A stretch of DNA of 64,000 bases from Anticarsia gemmatalis (GCF_050436995.1 NC_134749.1:13038001-13102000); one strand, 5' to 3'. Counted from the stretch's first letter, positions 37,190 to 50,661 are shown. Numbers and translations: made by a program. Notes: generated by a model not told the origin, from the sequence alone.

Positions 37190-37252
37190 AACCTCTTCCT
37201 CATTACGGGAGGAGACCTTGCTCAGCAGTGGGGCATTAACGGGTCAAATTTA
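37190..37252 (+). mobile_element. SINE S2 3' tail fragment
   Basis: CCTCATTACGGGAGGAGACC then GCTCAGCAGTGGGGCATTAA. Confidence 0.5.
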
Positions 37253-37430
37253 ATTTTATACCAATAAAGTATAATATTAGGTTAGCAACTTACTTTAATG
37301 ATGTACAATGGTATTTTACATTTGTAAAACGTATTTTGATTAAGATTATTTTGTTACAAAAATAATCGTAGTTCGTTTTTTATTGTAGAAATTAAGTATC
37401 ATCATTTTCTTATCATTTTTAAAAGACAAC

Positions 37431-37617
37431 TCCCGCACTAAGAATTGCTCTTTTGTCGCGGGGACTTTTACAAACATACAAACAACGGACGCAAAGCACG
37501 ACCGAAACAATAAGTTGTGGATCGCACAAATAATTGTCCCGTGTGGGAATCGAACCCACGACCTCCCGACGCAATGGTTTTCGGCGTGGCGGCCTAAACC
37601 ATTGCGCCACGGAGGCA
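37431..37617 (-). mobile_element. SINE S1 between genes B and C
   Basis: The best-preserved copy. The reverse strand starts TGCCTCCGTGGCGCAATGG and carries GGTTCGATTCCCACACGGG, then body and tail. Confidence 0.8.
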
Positions 37618-38105
37618 GTCAAAGTACCGTTATGTGTATTTTTGTAAAGTCATTACAATGGCTCATTTTTTATGTTGAGGAATTGGTATTTTACTAATTA
37701 ATGATATTAAACCGAATAAAAGTCGATATATGTTTAAAAAGTATATGAAAATATTTTAAACAGAGAGACCTTTGTAAAGTATAACTATTCCTAGTATATG
37801 TACAGATAATAATCAAAGGGCGCCATTGGTCAATTTTTGAAGCCAATTTTTTATGTCAAACTTAACACAAAACAGTTGCCAAGCTTTAAAGGATTGCAGC
37901 AATATTTAAATTTAAAAGACATAAAAAGCAATCACTACTTATACAAAAAAATAAGAAATAAGTTTCCAAAAAAAGGAATGCACCATCCCTAGATCTCTGT
38001 ATCAAAACGTGACACACGTGCATCTTTGCATGTGCTAATATACTTCTTTTTTTTCCTTGTTGATTTTGTATTGTTGTAACAGCTTCTACTGATTAAACAG
38101 TAAAA

Positions 38106-38115
38106 TATATAAAAG
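38106..38115 (+). promoter_or_regulatory. TATA box of gene C
   Basis: TATATAAAAG begins 47 nt upstream of the gene C ATG, exactly as in gene B. AACAGCT at 38078 is also 28 nt upstream of the box, as in B. Confidence 0.7.
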
Positions 38116-38152
38116 AACGGTTAAAAATTACTAACTAACATACGAAGGCAAA

Positions 38153-41100
38153 ATGTTGAGGAGTGTGATATTATTTTGCTTGAGCACTTCGCTCTGCTAT
38201 GCAGAAGAAAGTTCGAAGAAAGTAGCGTTTGACTGCTATACTGCCACTCCAGCAACAGAAGAACAAATAAGCCACTATGAATCTATTAACCAGCTAAAGT
38301 GAGTACTTCAATTTTATTTAATATATCATTTTATTTAGTACTTTTATCGTACTGGTCGAATTTCGAAACATTGTCAAATAGACGTAGCTTATTCGTTTTT
38401 ATTCCCCTTAGTGCCTTCTTTTTTCATTAAATTCTTAGAAAAATGGGTTTACTTTTTTAATATGTCATTTTTATACTGCTTGTAAGATTTTCTACAGTGA
38501 AAGTCTTACGTGTTAATTACGATGAAGTAAAACATAGAAAATTCCGTAAACTGCAAAAAAAAATCGAAGAGTAGTTAAAGATTCTTTAAATTGAATACTG
38601 CCTATTCATTTTAGAAAAAATGTTTTCCCATAATACTCTATTTGTAATTTTTATTCCAGATAAGTTTTTACCATTATCTAATAGTAATATTTTGTAAATT
38701 TATTTTACTTTTATAAAATATGCTTCTGCTCTAGGAACTGTGTCGCCTCAATTGAGCTGCCCTGTGATCCAAATGACTGGAGACGTTCCGATGCATCATG
38801 TAATAACCTCAAATATCCTTCAAGAGGCACCTACTTCAATCCGTTATACAGGATGCTTCCAGCACAGTTCCACGATGGTAAGAACCTTACTTTGACATTT
38901 TTATGGATCGCTACCTAGTGATATTCCATGATGATCATTTTAATATACATACTTTGTCAGCGTGACTGAATATCTACTATAGTACGCCAAATTATAGCTT
39001 TCAAGCACAAAAACTCTTTAAGAAATGCGAAACTATATCTAAAGGTTTCTTGTTTCAAACGATGCCCTAAGGATGACGTTTCTGTGATGATTTTTAATTT
39101 TTAATTATTAGAACGAGGAAGGGTGAAGGCCTTGGGTTCACCATTCTGGCCAAGTTGGTTGGGGACTTTGCATGCCCTCAAAATAATGAATTTTTGTCTA
39201 CAGGTTATCATGCAAGGAAATCCGTTTCTGGTAAAGACCTGAGAAGGCCACGTCAAGTGCGTCTTAATTTGTTGACGACTGGGAAGTCTGTGCATCCAGA
39301 ATTCACCATGAACGTACCAGCCTGGGGAGTGTTTATGAATGGAGACATTGGATCTGTTCATGACATCGGTAACTTTCAACATCACATATTTTCCTTTATG
39401 ATATTAATTTTTCTTTTATTTTAACAGCTTTCCAAATAGATCTCAATTTATTCAAAATAATCTATAACTGCTGTTCATTACAATATTTTGATGCAATATT
39501 GCTTGAACATTTTTAACTATTTAAATCTTCAAGTTTGGTGGCAACAAAATTATTTGAACAGCTCAAGATCTTTTAACCACGTCTTTCTATCTTAATGTTC
39601 ATATTTTTTTCCACGCTTTGCCAACCGATTTGAATAAAAATTCTGCGGCTAGAACATAATAAAATTAATCTTGATACATTTTTTTCTTAGAAAACCTCCT
39701 TGTCCATCACCCGAACTGCTGTCAAAAGGAGCATATCAATGATTACTCGTGTGCACCGAACATCATCGATGAAGATGACCCGTGGCACAGGTTCGATGGA
39801 CTGACGTGCATGAACATGACCAGACCTCTGTACTACCAGGATTATGGATGTACTGCTGATGCTGTACCTTCTCCGGTAATTTGTTTTAATCCTACTCATA
39901 TTATAAATGCGAAAGTTTATGAGTATGTATGGATGTTTGTTACTCTTTCACGCAAATACTACTGAATAGAATACAATGAAATTTGGTATTTAGGTAGCTG
40001 AAAACCCATAATAACACATAGGCACATAGTTTTATCCCGGCATTCTTGAGGGATCGAAATTTACACGGAAAGGGTTTACACGCAGACGAAGTCTTAGGCG
40101 GCCTCTAGTATGACATTAGTAACAGGTCTTCGGGTATCATAATAGACTATTGTCGTCATAACTTTTAAACTTTCGCATTGCATGTTTGTAATATCCCGTA
40201 TAATTAATACAAACAAACATTGCATCTTGAATTACCTGACGTTTCGGCACAGGTTAAACTGATCGTAGTCGCTGGCTGTCTGACAAACATGTGTATGAAT
40301 ACGAGGCTTTATAATTTGATGGAATAAGATGAATAAAAGAATAGAACAGTTCTTCGGTAAAACGCTGCCATAGCTATCATGTTGTATTTGATTTTAGATT
40401 GCTCAAGCAACGGCTGTCTACGACTTGTCTCTAATCTATAACATGTACAACCAAGGCGATCAACCTATGAGATCTTTTGTCAAGGGACAGTTTACATTTG
40501 AGGTAGAAAATGGCAGAATTTGGCCTCCAAATGGACCTACAGCTTCATGTTTATTGAACCAAAAGGACGAAACTAGATGCATGAAGTGGCGTAAGTACCT
40601 ACTCTTTTACTTTAGAAAATTTAGTTGAATTTGAGATATTTTTTTAATTTGTAATAAAATAGGTTTCAATTCAGTGAATGAGTTTTCTTTACGATTTTTT
40701 CAAAATATAGTCTTACTATGTTTGACTATTTAATATATTTATCTATCATCTGTAAAATGGTTACAGTATTGTGAAATTGGAAGTAAGCGTCTCAAAAAAG
40801 TATCGTCTTTTTGTAAAATAAAATAAAGTCTGTGATGGTCTTAAAACTTTAGCACTAGGTTGACTACTTAATATTATACGCCGAACAAATTATGTTATTG
40901 ATGGAAACGCTTTTGGTTTAATATTAAAAAATATATGTTTTGTTTGTCTCCAGAAAAGAACGTGGTACTACCAGCTAACTTGTTTATGATTTGGTTCTTC
41001 CGTCTTCATAACTACGTTGCTGGTAAACTGGCTGACGTAAATCCATGTTGGGATGATGACACTATATTTAAAGCGGCACGAGAAATTTGCATCGCTTGGT

Positions 41101-44100
41101 CGCAACAGATGTTGATGCACGAATGGTTGGGAGTGTTGATAGGTGAGCAACTTAAGCGGAACTTTGGCGTGACTAATCAGTTTCATATGTGTCAGATAAA
41201 TGTCCTGTTTCATAGTAATAGGGTTGACGATTATTTTTATTTTTTTCCTCATCAATAATTATGGTTATACATTGTAAAAAATATACTACAACGTGATGTC
41301 GTTAGCTTCAATGTTGTAGGACTTTAATATTTTTTAACTTTTTAACTAAGCCACTTCATATCGTTTTTTGATGATAAAAAATATGTGCATGGTTTTTAAT
41401 ACAATCTACCAGACGGAAATAAATTAAAAAAGTCCTCACCCTATTATTTGACGTTTCTTAGCACGTGGGTCTAAGCATTGATTTTATCGAAAAACCTGCA
41501 CAAAACATTATTATCGTGTCAGTTGACAAAGTGAATTCTTTATATTGACTTGCAACATTATTTCAGGACGTGATAACCTATTAGACTCTGGCCTGGTCGG
41601 TAGGACTCACAGATGCAGAGAAATATATGACGACAAATGTTATCCGAAAGTGTCAGTAGAATTCACGTTTGCTATGCGTTGGTTCCATATTATCCAAGAA
41701 GCTAAAGGAAAGTGAGTATTAAAACAAAATATTAAAAAAAAATTGTCAAATTACAATAACCAAAAAAACTAGGATCTGATATATAATACCCAACCTTTGT
41801 CTTAGTAGAAGTCTACTTGTAATATGTCACCTTACTAGCACTACCGAGTAAACATCCCCATATTGGCATCTCTTAAAAACCAGTCAGTTATAATCCAAAA
41901 TATATTGAGATTATTATAGTAAGCACCAAATAAAGAAAAAAGTAAGAAAAGTCAGGTCACCAAAAAAATATATGGAATATACAAATATCATTGTTTTCCA
42001 GAATGTTCGACACCAACGGTAACGTAGTGGGACAGTTCCCATTGGTGAATGCGACACTTCGAACTGGTCTGCTCGCTAAAGACAACAACTTGGAGTACTT
42101 CACTCAGGGCAGTTTCAGACAACCATCTTCCGATTTTGACTCTGGCGTCGATTATGATGTGAGTTTTTAGTTAATTCAAATGTAAAAATTTTGGATTTTT
42201 GTCTTCCTGATTTCAACGAAACATGTTATGTATTGCAATGTTTAAAACTGGATGTTAGGTCTGTTTACTATGATTTGGACGCATTTTAATGAAATGTGGA
42301 ATATATTTTTTTTATTCTATGATCACAAATTTGGAGAACTGTTTTTAATTCTTTTGCTTTAACCTGGCCTAATATTGGTAATGTTTTGATTATTTTAGAT
42401 ATCCGAGCAAGGCTTGGGACCTTTGCAAAGAGCAATGGATCTTACCACCAGTGATCTTCACAAAAACCGTCTCTTTGGTCTCGCTCCTTACGTTGATTAC
42501 ATCTATAAATGCAGAAGCATCAGAATCAAGTCTTTCGATGACTTCGTCAAGTATAAAATTATACCTGCAAAGGTAAGTTTCTGAGAAAAGATTTCCTGCT
42601 GTCGACTATCGATTACGGCTAGTAGTTAATTTTGTATGAGATCTGATCAGCGCATATTCTATTCTCTACAACTATAGACTACCTACAACCGGCTAGCTAT
42701 CGAAAAATGTTGTATAACAATCGGTTCAGCGCTTCTAGCGAGCGTCGTAGAAATCATTTTGGCAGCACATTTTACATTCTCGATACTCGATGGTTCCTAT
42801 TGTAGAGAATCGTGCTACCAATTTTGCACCACTATACCTACTAAGTGTCAAATACTGGATTCTCGATTCTGCCGACTATAGAAGACTGTGCTATATAAAT
42901 AATGGTTCTTGTAAATCTGTTTGTGTCTCTCCTCTGTCATGATTATTATAATATCTAATAACATTTTTAGAAAGTTGCATTGCTGAAAGAAATGTATGAA
43001 GATCCTAAAGACGTGGATATTATTGCTGGTTTATGGATTGAGAATGTGATAAAGGGTGGTAATATACCTCAGACCCTCGCTTGCATTATCATTGATCACT
43101 TCAGTCAGGCTCAGAAATGTGATAGACATTACTACGACAGGTGCAAAAGACCACACGCATTTACTAATGGTGAGTATATTATCAAGTATTTTCTGCCAAA
43201 TTAATTATCTTTTTGGTATTTCACCCTTGAGATTCGCGCATTATTTTTATAAATTATGCGACTAACGTGTTTAAAGATATAGCAACTTATCCACATTATG
43301 CAAGGATGCACAATAAGTCTCAAGCGACTTAAATTTTGCGTCATCAATTTATTCCTCTAAAATATAAATATGGTAACACACTTTCAACAAAATCCAAGAT
43401 AACATTCGACCCTTCAAAATACCCTTAGCAAATCCCGGACTGGCGACACTCAGAGAGTAATTTGAAGAAATCAATTAAATTAAATAAAAATAAAATAAAT
43501 AAATATTATTGGACAACTCACACACGGTCATTTGATTCCAAACTAAGCAGAGCTTGTACTATGGTAACCAAATAACTGATAAACATACTTATATACTTCT
43601 AAATACATACTTATATAGATACATTAACATCCAGGCTCAGAACAAATACTCTGTTAATGCTACTATGTATGTACTATTGTATGCATTTAAAATGTTATTG
43701 TTTGCTGTTGGTCTTCCAAAGATTAAATAAATGAAATAAATTGGAACACTAATGAAAATTTTACTTTTTACAGATCAACTATATGAAATAAGCAAGCTGA
43801 ACTTAGCACAACTGCTATGTGCTGTAGGTGATGGCGTTACGGAGGTTCAACCAAATGCTTTCCTACAAATCAGTCCAAAGTAAGAATCCATTTACTTTTC
43901 GCATGGTCATCTATCACTGTTAAATTAAAACAATGAAAAAATTTACATGTTAACGGTAATAATTATGTAATCCATCATTGTATAAAATTCCTAGGAAATG
44001 TATGCATATCCTAAACCCGGACATGTGTGAAATAAATTATATTTAACACCTTTCCTAGGAATTTTATACAATTTCTAGAATTCACACATTTTCGGTAACA

Positions 44101-44240
44101 ATATGCGGCCTTTTCTAAATCTATGAGTGTGACAATATTTTTTTTTATGTTTCAGGAATCCTTTGACACCTTGCAGCAAGCTTCCGAAAATCGACTATGA
44201 CGTGTTTGCTGATCGGGCGTGCAAAAAAAATAAGTGGTGA
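38153..44240 (+). CDS. Gene C: secreted animal haem-peroxidase-like protein, 12 exons
   Basis: Exons: 38153-38298, 38735-38877, 39204-39368, 39691-39875, 40398-40590, 40954-41142, 41567-41711, 42002-42158, 42399-42572, 42971-43169, 43774-43879, 44156-44240. They join in frame to 628 residues. The signal peptide is about MLRSVILFCLSTSLCYA. Family marks match B: RRSDASCNNLKYPSRG, YRMLPAQFHDG, LIYNMYNQGDQPMRSF, FRLHNYVAGKLA, AMRWFH (candidate proximal His381) and CDRHYYDRC. The distal segment is MNGDIGSVHD (His149), with a WG pair slightly upstream (PAWGVFMNGD); RGRDHG is KNRLFG. It is closest to B in sequence and promoter spacing, which suggests B and C arose by a later duplication than A. The C-terminus ends in a short Lys-rich tail (KKNKW), unlike B. 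Secreted pseudoperoxidase is the best reading; activity is unproven. Confidence 0.92.
39105..39175 (-). mobile_element. SINE S2 fragment, reverse, just before exon 3 of gene C
   Basis: Reads GGCCTTGGGTTCACCATTCT and GGTTGGGGACTTTGCATGCC, the reverse of the S2 middle; ends about 28 nt before the exon 3 acceptor. Confidence 0.5.
39890..40108 (+). mobile_element. Helitron-like family H2 in intron 4 of gene C
   Basis: TCCTACTCATATTATAAATG start after an A, end GCCTCTAG|T. It begins only 14 nt after the end of exon 4. Confidence 0.7.
42655..42819. mobile_element. MITE M copy, intron 9 of gene C
   Basis: ATTCTCTACAACTATAGACT, CGGTTCAGCGCTTCTAGCG, and TGTAGAGAATCGTGCTACC end. Confidence 0.55.
43488..43660 (-). 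mobile_element. SINE S3 3' half, reverse, intron 10 of gene C
   Basis: Starts ATTATTGGACAACTCACACA and TGATTCCAAACTAAGCAGAG, the reverse of the S3 tail. Confidence 0.7.
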
Positions 44241-46250
44241 ATTATCTAAAACAACATCGGAATAGTCCTGGCTGGTCCAGGGGGCTGAGGGCCAATTTTC
44301 ATAATGTCTAGTATTGCAGGTCTTATATCAAATAATCGAATTGGCATAAATATTAACTTGATAACTACATATTTCATAGAACTTAGTATTTCAAATCTAC
44401 TAAGTTGACTATATTTCTACTGTTTTTATCTTTTATAAATATACCTGAATGTAATTATTATTTTTTATGTTTTCCTTTGATAATATCTGTTATGTTTTGT
44501 TAACTGAGATATATTTTCAGCTTGTTACGAAATATATTCTAATTGTATTTATTTATGTCTTCTTATTTTAATATGCCCTTTATCCTTACCTCTTGTATAC
44601 ATATATAGATTAAATAGAAATTTTGAAAGCAGAAATTGTTCTTCAAGTTCTAGTATTGATGATGGTTTACCTTAGAAGGCAAAGTCTGTGGTGCAATTTC
44701 TGTACCCAGTGCTATCGTATTGCTTTCCAGAAGCAAAGTCTTGAATGTGTTGGAGAGTTAGAGACTGCCAGAAAAAAAAATATACTGATCAAATATTTTG
44801 TAGAAAATAGAGGTATAAAATCAAAGAGTTTATTCCCTATAATTTAACAAAACCTACAAAGCAAAATTTCTTCGACCAAACCCTTTATCAAAGGTTCTAT
44901 TTACGTCCATAATAGTTCCAAAGGCATATAACTTGCAAATTGCAGCTCCACGTGTGTTTTCTCATACTTCTTTATTCACAATCATAGCGCACTGTCTTTT
45001 AATATTATCCTTAGTATTTCAAGCAATTATGGTTCTTCGATAGTCTATTATTTTCTTTGTTTTGTGTGAGGAAAGTGAATTGTTAGTTTAATAGCTGCAT
45101 GAGTCGGCAATCCGGGATTTACCAAAGGGTGTTTTGAAGGGTTGATTGTTTCGTGGATTTTGTTGAAAGTGTTACTTTATTTATATTTTAGAATTATTTT
45201 GTTAGTATTATTTATACAAGTTGCGATGGTCTAAAACGTTAGTGTTTAAAACAATTTTAGTAGTAGGTACTACCTTCTGCAATTATGCTTTTTGTTTTCG
45301 TTTCACATTATTTCTGTTTTTTACTTTAAATAGTTAAAATAACTTTCTAACTCCTGACATGTAGGTATGGGAAATAATCCAAAGAAAAGTATTTTTTTTA
45401 TTTAAGTAGTGTTTATTGTTTTACAACCTTACACAATTATCTGTTGGTAGAAATCACAAGTCTATTTGTTATTGAATAACACTAAAGCCATTACAGAACT
45501 CGTACAAGACTAATACTTGAAAGCTTGCAGACAATTTGCAAATATCTTACTAACGCAGACATGCGTGTCGTGGTGAATACAAAGTGGAGGTCATTAGAAA
45601 TTATGAAGGAAATATATTGACAGAGGTACTTCTGAAATCAATGACAGGGTTTAAGTGGGAAATGACGAGATAAATACAGTAAAACATCTAGCAACTGATG
45701 GTCAGTTACGCTTTAAGAGTGGTAAAGTAAATAAAAGTTAATTAAGAGTTTAGGTTTCGCTCTTTGATATTTTTTGTGTTGTAAAATTAAATACTTGCAA
45801 AAAATTTTACTTGGCAAGAACATGTGTGGAAAATAAAATAACTTATAGTGCCATTTTTGCGGAGTCTGAATTATGTCTGTTTCTAAAATTTCACTTTTAT
45901 TGGGGAACGGTGATTTCTAAATAATTAAAAAACATGAAATTGAAGTAAGTTTACTTCAGAAAAACAAGTCGTATGCGCGTGACGGATACGAAAATCGTCT
46001 TTCCTTTATGAAACTCCTTTACGTATCTTGTAGTTACTGTTCAACCTTGTGATCAGCAGACTTACTATGTACACTGTACAGTCACATAAATTTATTATAC
46101 TGGCACCATATTTTATTTATTTTCTTTATTATTATTCATGTCGTTAATGTCAAAAGAGCTTAACATACTCTCAACACTCTTAGCACACAACATGAACAAA
46201 GAAAATTTAAATTCAGCTTCAACTTTATAGCAACAAACAGCGATTACCGA

Positions 46251-46258
46251 TGACGTCA
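46251..46258. promoter_or_regulatory. Perfect CRE palindrome
   Basis: TGACGTCA, a consensus CREB/ATF site, in an otherwise gene-free stretch. A single site; may be chance. Confidence 0.25.
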
Positions 46259-47314
46259 CAGGCCCTCGTACGCCTGCAAATATTGAACAGTCTCAAGCAC
46301 TGCGCAAACTTACGCTAGACGGAAAACTATTATCTGATTTGTATACACGAATATTGGAATTTCATTGGATGATAAATGGCTTGGAACATATTGTATAATG
46401 TAGGTAATGCGGTGATTCAGATATGGGTTTCGATAGAGTGAATGTGTCCAATTTGAAATATTGTTTTGGTTTTGGTATTTGGCTATTATCGAAGGGTTTG
46501 TTTTAGAAACTATTAGGTATTAAGTACTTGAGTTTGAAGTTTAAAACTCGTGCGAATTCTAGGGAAATATTTTATGTTTCTCGTTTAGTGAAACAATTAA
46601 TCTGTAGAGATTAATTTAAATAACCAACATTTAGTCATGAATTTCAGCGATTTGTTACAGTTAAGAAGTATATAAATGAAACATCTAAAACGAGAATACA
46701 ATCTAAATCTAAAATATTTTAACAAAGAACGATTTCAGAAATCTTAACAAAATAATTCGAGAAATTCGCTCAAAACGCTATTAAATATAATAAAATAAAT
46801 ATTGAAATTAATTCGCAACTTGGGGAATGCTATCATTTCGATCCTCCTACATTTCAATGTACAACAATGTCGAAGAGAATCAACATTTTAAAAGTTTTCA
46901 AACTGAAAACGAAAGTAATTTCTCGAATCGCTGATCCCAAAACATTGCTGGGAGCCAAACTCAAAAACAATAAACAGATTCCCGAACCTTTCCAACAAAA
47001 ATTCCAAGATAATTTTGTGCCGGTAAAGCATTAAGTCGGGAGGCTTCCAGTTTTCATAAGGGCTCTAACCAATTATGCCGCTCGGTGGTAGGGTTGCGAA
47101 TCGATTGCGAGCATTCCTATTGCTAACCTCGTCGTAATATTGTTCTAAATATTCTGTATACAATTTGTAAGAAATCCATTTATTTGAATTTTTATTGCTA
47201 CAATACATTTTTATGATATCATTTATTTACCATTGATTTTGGTAACACATTTCATATCCACAAACAATCCAAAAATTTACTGATCGAAGAATTTTATTAA
47301 GTTCTGTGAAATAA

Positions 47315-47490
47315 CTGTACCGCGATTCTCTACTACTATCGACTACCGACAACCAGCTAGCTATCGAAAAGCTTTTTATGACAATCGGTTCAACGCCTCT
47401 AGCGGGCGTCGCCGCGTCGTAGAAATTATTTTAGCAGTACATTTAAAATGTCAATCTACTACTATCAACAATTCAACAATCTACTATTTC
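47315..47490. mobile_element. MITE M copy
   Basis: CTGTACCGCGATTCTCTACT start and CGGTTCAACGCCTCTAGCGG middle; the right end is degraded. Confidence 0.5.
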
Positions 47491-49904
47491 TGAACATGTA
47501 GTTGTCCCACTGCTGGTCTTTTTCCAAAATAGGGGGAGTTGTTTAAGACTATAAATATATATTATAACGAAAGAAATAAAGAAAAATAATGCATCAAGTA
47601 ATTACTACTCTTGCAACAACGTGCCACCTAAGAAGTGTCTTGTTAATTAAACAAAGGCCCGCACGCGTGTCATTTAAATTATTTAGATGAAGATGTATCA
47701 CCGTGACGACAAACTTTAAACGAACTTCTAAATACAAGTTCTAAAGTAGGCCACTTATTAGTATCAGATTTCAAACGATAATAAAATTGTTAGACATTAT
47801 GTGTAAAATTATTGTCTCATTTATTGTTTTAAATATAGTCGAATAAAAAACTAGCTTTATTCTATCTTAAACATGCAACCAATTCGTAGTTTTTTAGTAA
47901 CTAAGCGATTATGAGTTTTGAATTTTAAAACATATCAAAAACATCAATCATGAAAGGGGATGGAATTTTCTAAATGTTGAATTTTAAAAACCTAGTTCAC
48001 TACTTTAAGAAATCGCATAGTATTATGTTATTTCATAAAAATAACGTGCTTGTGAAAAAAGCAAAAAGAAAACTATCCTATAAGGATCTATTTCTAATTA
48101 ATTACAAACGATTTATGTGACCGACAAAACAAGAAATCCAAAAACTAAATTCGATACAGTCCAGTCGACATTCACCTCAAATATTTCTTATAAATATTCC
48201 TGCTGTGTTCCTATACAGATTTAATCTTCAAAAGGATTGTTTACAATAAACATTTTGATTCCAAGCTAACTGGAAGGATCGGTGGGACGGTGGGACTGAC
48301 TCGGGTCATTTACAATTATAATTAATCCTTAGGACCCAAGATGAACGTCTTAACGTTTTGTTATAACTAAATTGGATGGACAGAGTTGTCCAAGCTTTGC
48401 ATTTTGATGTACTTGAACGAATTACGAAGTTGGAATACTAATTTTGATTTAAGGCCATCTGTTTTTATTAGGTTGGTTACTGTGATAAATTAGGACTTTT
48501 AGTCGCGTGGGTGTTTGAAAGTGATGAATTATGGGAATAAATTAGGTATTTTATGACCTTGATATGACTGCAGTGAGTGGATTATGGTTGTTTAGGTTGA
48601 CAATCAAAGGGTTGATTTAAGATTTACGTAAGTTACAGTGGCTACTGCTTATTATACATATTGAATCTTATGTGCAAAAAAGAACTCTAAAACACATATC
48701 TGTAACGTTTTTAGCTATTCTCACTTATGCATGGAGTCTTGTGGAAATTATATGAACCTATTTAATGTCTGAAAATATTGTTAGACAAATATACAACCCA
48801 TATACTATTGTGAGAGTAAATGTGCTATCAAAACCAAAGTTTAAAAGTACGTAAGCAAGTCAATCTCAGCTCCAATTAACAATAACAAAAAGTAACCAGT
48901 CCTTAAAACAAAGCCCTTTCAATTGCCAGTCGTAGATATCAAAAATATGGAAGAGACAGCAACACGTAGGACGCGGCACGCTTCGCTAATTGGCGTCCAT
49001 TGTCCCGGCGGTTGCATAGTAAAGTGTTCGTGACCGACATACCGCCACTGGCCGACTGTCTGTACTGCTACATGGATTGTGTACGACATTTTGGGATTCG
49101 AGAGCTTTTCATAGCTAATTAATTTTAATTTGTAAATGATATTAACTATTTCAGGTTTAAAGAATCAAGTGGCGACTTGAAGTTTGGTTATAGCGAACTT
49201 GCGACAGCTTTATGACAGTTTTTGAAGAAATTTTATTTGTGAAACCCACTCCGGGCCAAAAGCGACTATCGAGGTTTCTATTGTCTTCAACTAAAGTAAA
49301 ACCTACCCAGCAGTACAGCTATATTAAAAATATAAAAATAAACTAATTTATAAATAGACACTACTCATATTCCTCTCACGAATTCCAGCCTCCAATAATT
49401 CGAAACCTTATTTCATTACTCGATCAGCTTCCATCACTCAAATCTTCCTTGCATTTATTATTGACCCGTATTCCAAGTAATCATTTAACCCCATACAGGC
49501 ACGTACCATCAACACAGCCAATATTAATCTGGGAAAGTATTCAGCCCTGGATTTCAATTACCTAAAAACGTAAGGCCATTCAATTTGGGCCCCTAGGCGT
49601 ACGCTCGTAGGCATAAACTCGGTATGAAGTATGTATGGAAGGTTGAAGATAGGTGGGTTCGTATTAACGTCGTTATGTTGCACGCTGGGGAAATTTGTTT
49701 GGAAAAAAGCTTGTGACTGTAGTGTCAGTTTGATTAGGTTACAATTATTTATTGGCCGACTATGTGTTCAACAGCTGTGTTTGAAGAAATGTAGTTCTTT
49801 ATATTTTAACATTTATTTTATAACTATAAATATGACTAAATACTTTTTAAGTTCTTTACATGTTGAAACAAATTATGTGTTGTTATTACACATCAATACA
49901 AAAC

Positions 49905-49990
49905 TGTATACACAAAATTCGGTGGGAGTCGAACCCACGTTCCCTAATCACGGCTTTTACTGTTACTACTTGGTCATGACGCTAATTCTA
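49905..49990 (-). repeat. tRNA-like fragment (SINE head or tRNA relic)
   Basis: The reverse strand has GTGGGTTCGACTCCCAC, a T-arm/B-box match, with a weak A-box-like TTAGCGTCATGA about 45 nt before it. No full cloverleaf is evident. Confidence 0.35.
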
Positions 49991-50480
49991 ATAATGTATG
50001 CTAATGCTTTGGTGTGTCATATTACTATTGCTGTAATAATGTAAACAAAACAGCATCATTTAAGGTCGAAACTGCAAATAAATTCACAATTGTAGTCAAG
50101 AATAACTTGATTGTATGCTGATTAAACTATTACATGTCTGATTATGGTACATTAAATAGTTCATTGTTCGAATTAAAGTGCATCTGTTTATACTACATTA
50201 TACATATTTTAAGTAAGCATGTATTTTATTTTGAACTAGTTAACAGCTTTTATTGAAATCTAGATAAAAAAAACACAAACATTATAATAGAAACAATTCC
50301 TTGGAAAATCGATTCCCGAATAAAATTTTTTTTGTGAAATAGTTTTCAAACTCATAGTATAATATGCTTTATAGAACTTAAGTGTATGATTACCTACACG
50401 TCATAAAAAATATGACTCTTTAATTTAATGCTTAATACTATAAAATGTTATAGATAGGTTTGCATATAATTACAAAATTG

Positions 50481-50661
50481 TACAGTAGCTCGATTCTCTA
50501 CTACTATCGACTACCGACAACCGGCTAGTCATCTAGAAATTTTGTATGAAAATCTGATCAGCGCCTCTGACGCGCGTTGTAGGAACTATTTTAGCAGTAC
50601 ATTCTAAATGTTAAACTTTCAATACTCGACAGTATCGACTGTACCGAATCGCGCTACAGTA
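50481..50661. mobile_element. MITE family M with TA target duplication
   Basis: Ends TACAGTAGCTCGATTC and GAATCGCGCTACAGTA are imperfect inverted repeats, flanked by TA. Middle motifs: CTACTACTATCGACTACC, ATCTGATCAGCGCCTCT, TTTTAGCAGTACATTCTAAA. Tc1/mariner-like by its TA site (inference). Confidence 0.65.

Larger units (their letters stand above)
44241..50480. other. Gene-free stretch downstream of gene C
   Basis: Open frames at 44623-44847 and 49631-50044 have no family resemblance. A GC-richer island at 48950-49075 (GGACGCGGCACGCTTCGC, TTGTCCCGGCGGTTGCATAG) stands out but shows no coding frame. Confidence 0.5.

Noticed and set aside
37431..37617. tRNA gene on the minus strand
   Set aside because: The A- and B-box-like head is part of a SINE with body and tail repeated at four other places, and no full cloverleaf is apparent.
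49631..50044. 137-codon open frame
   Set aside because: No domain seen; part of it covers a reverse tRNA-like fragment.
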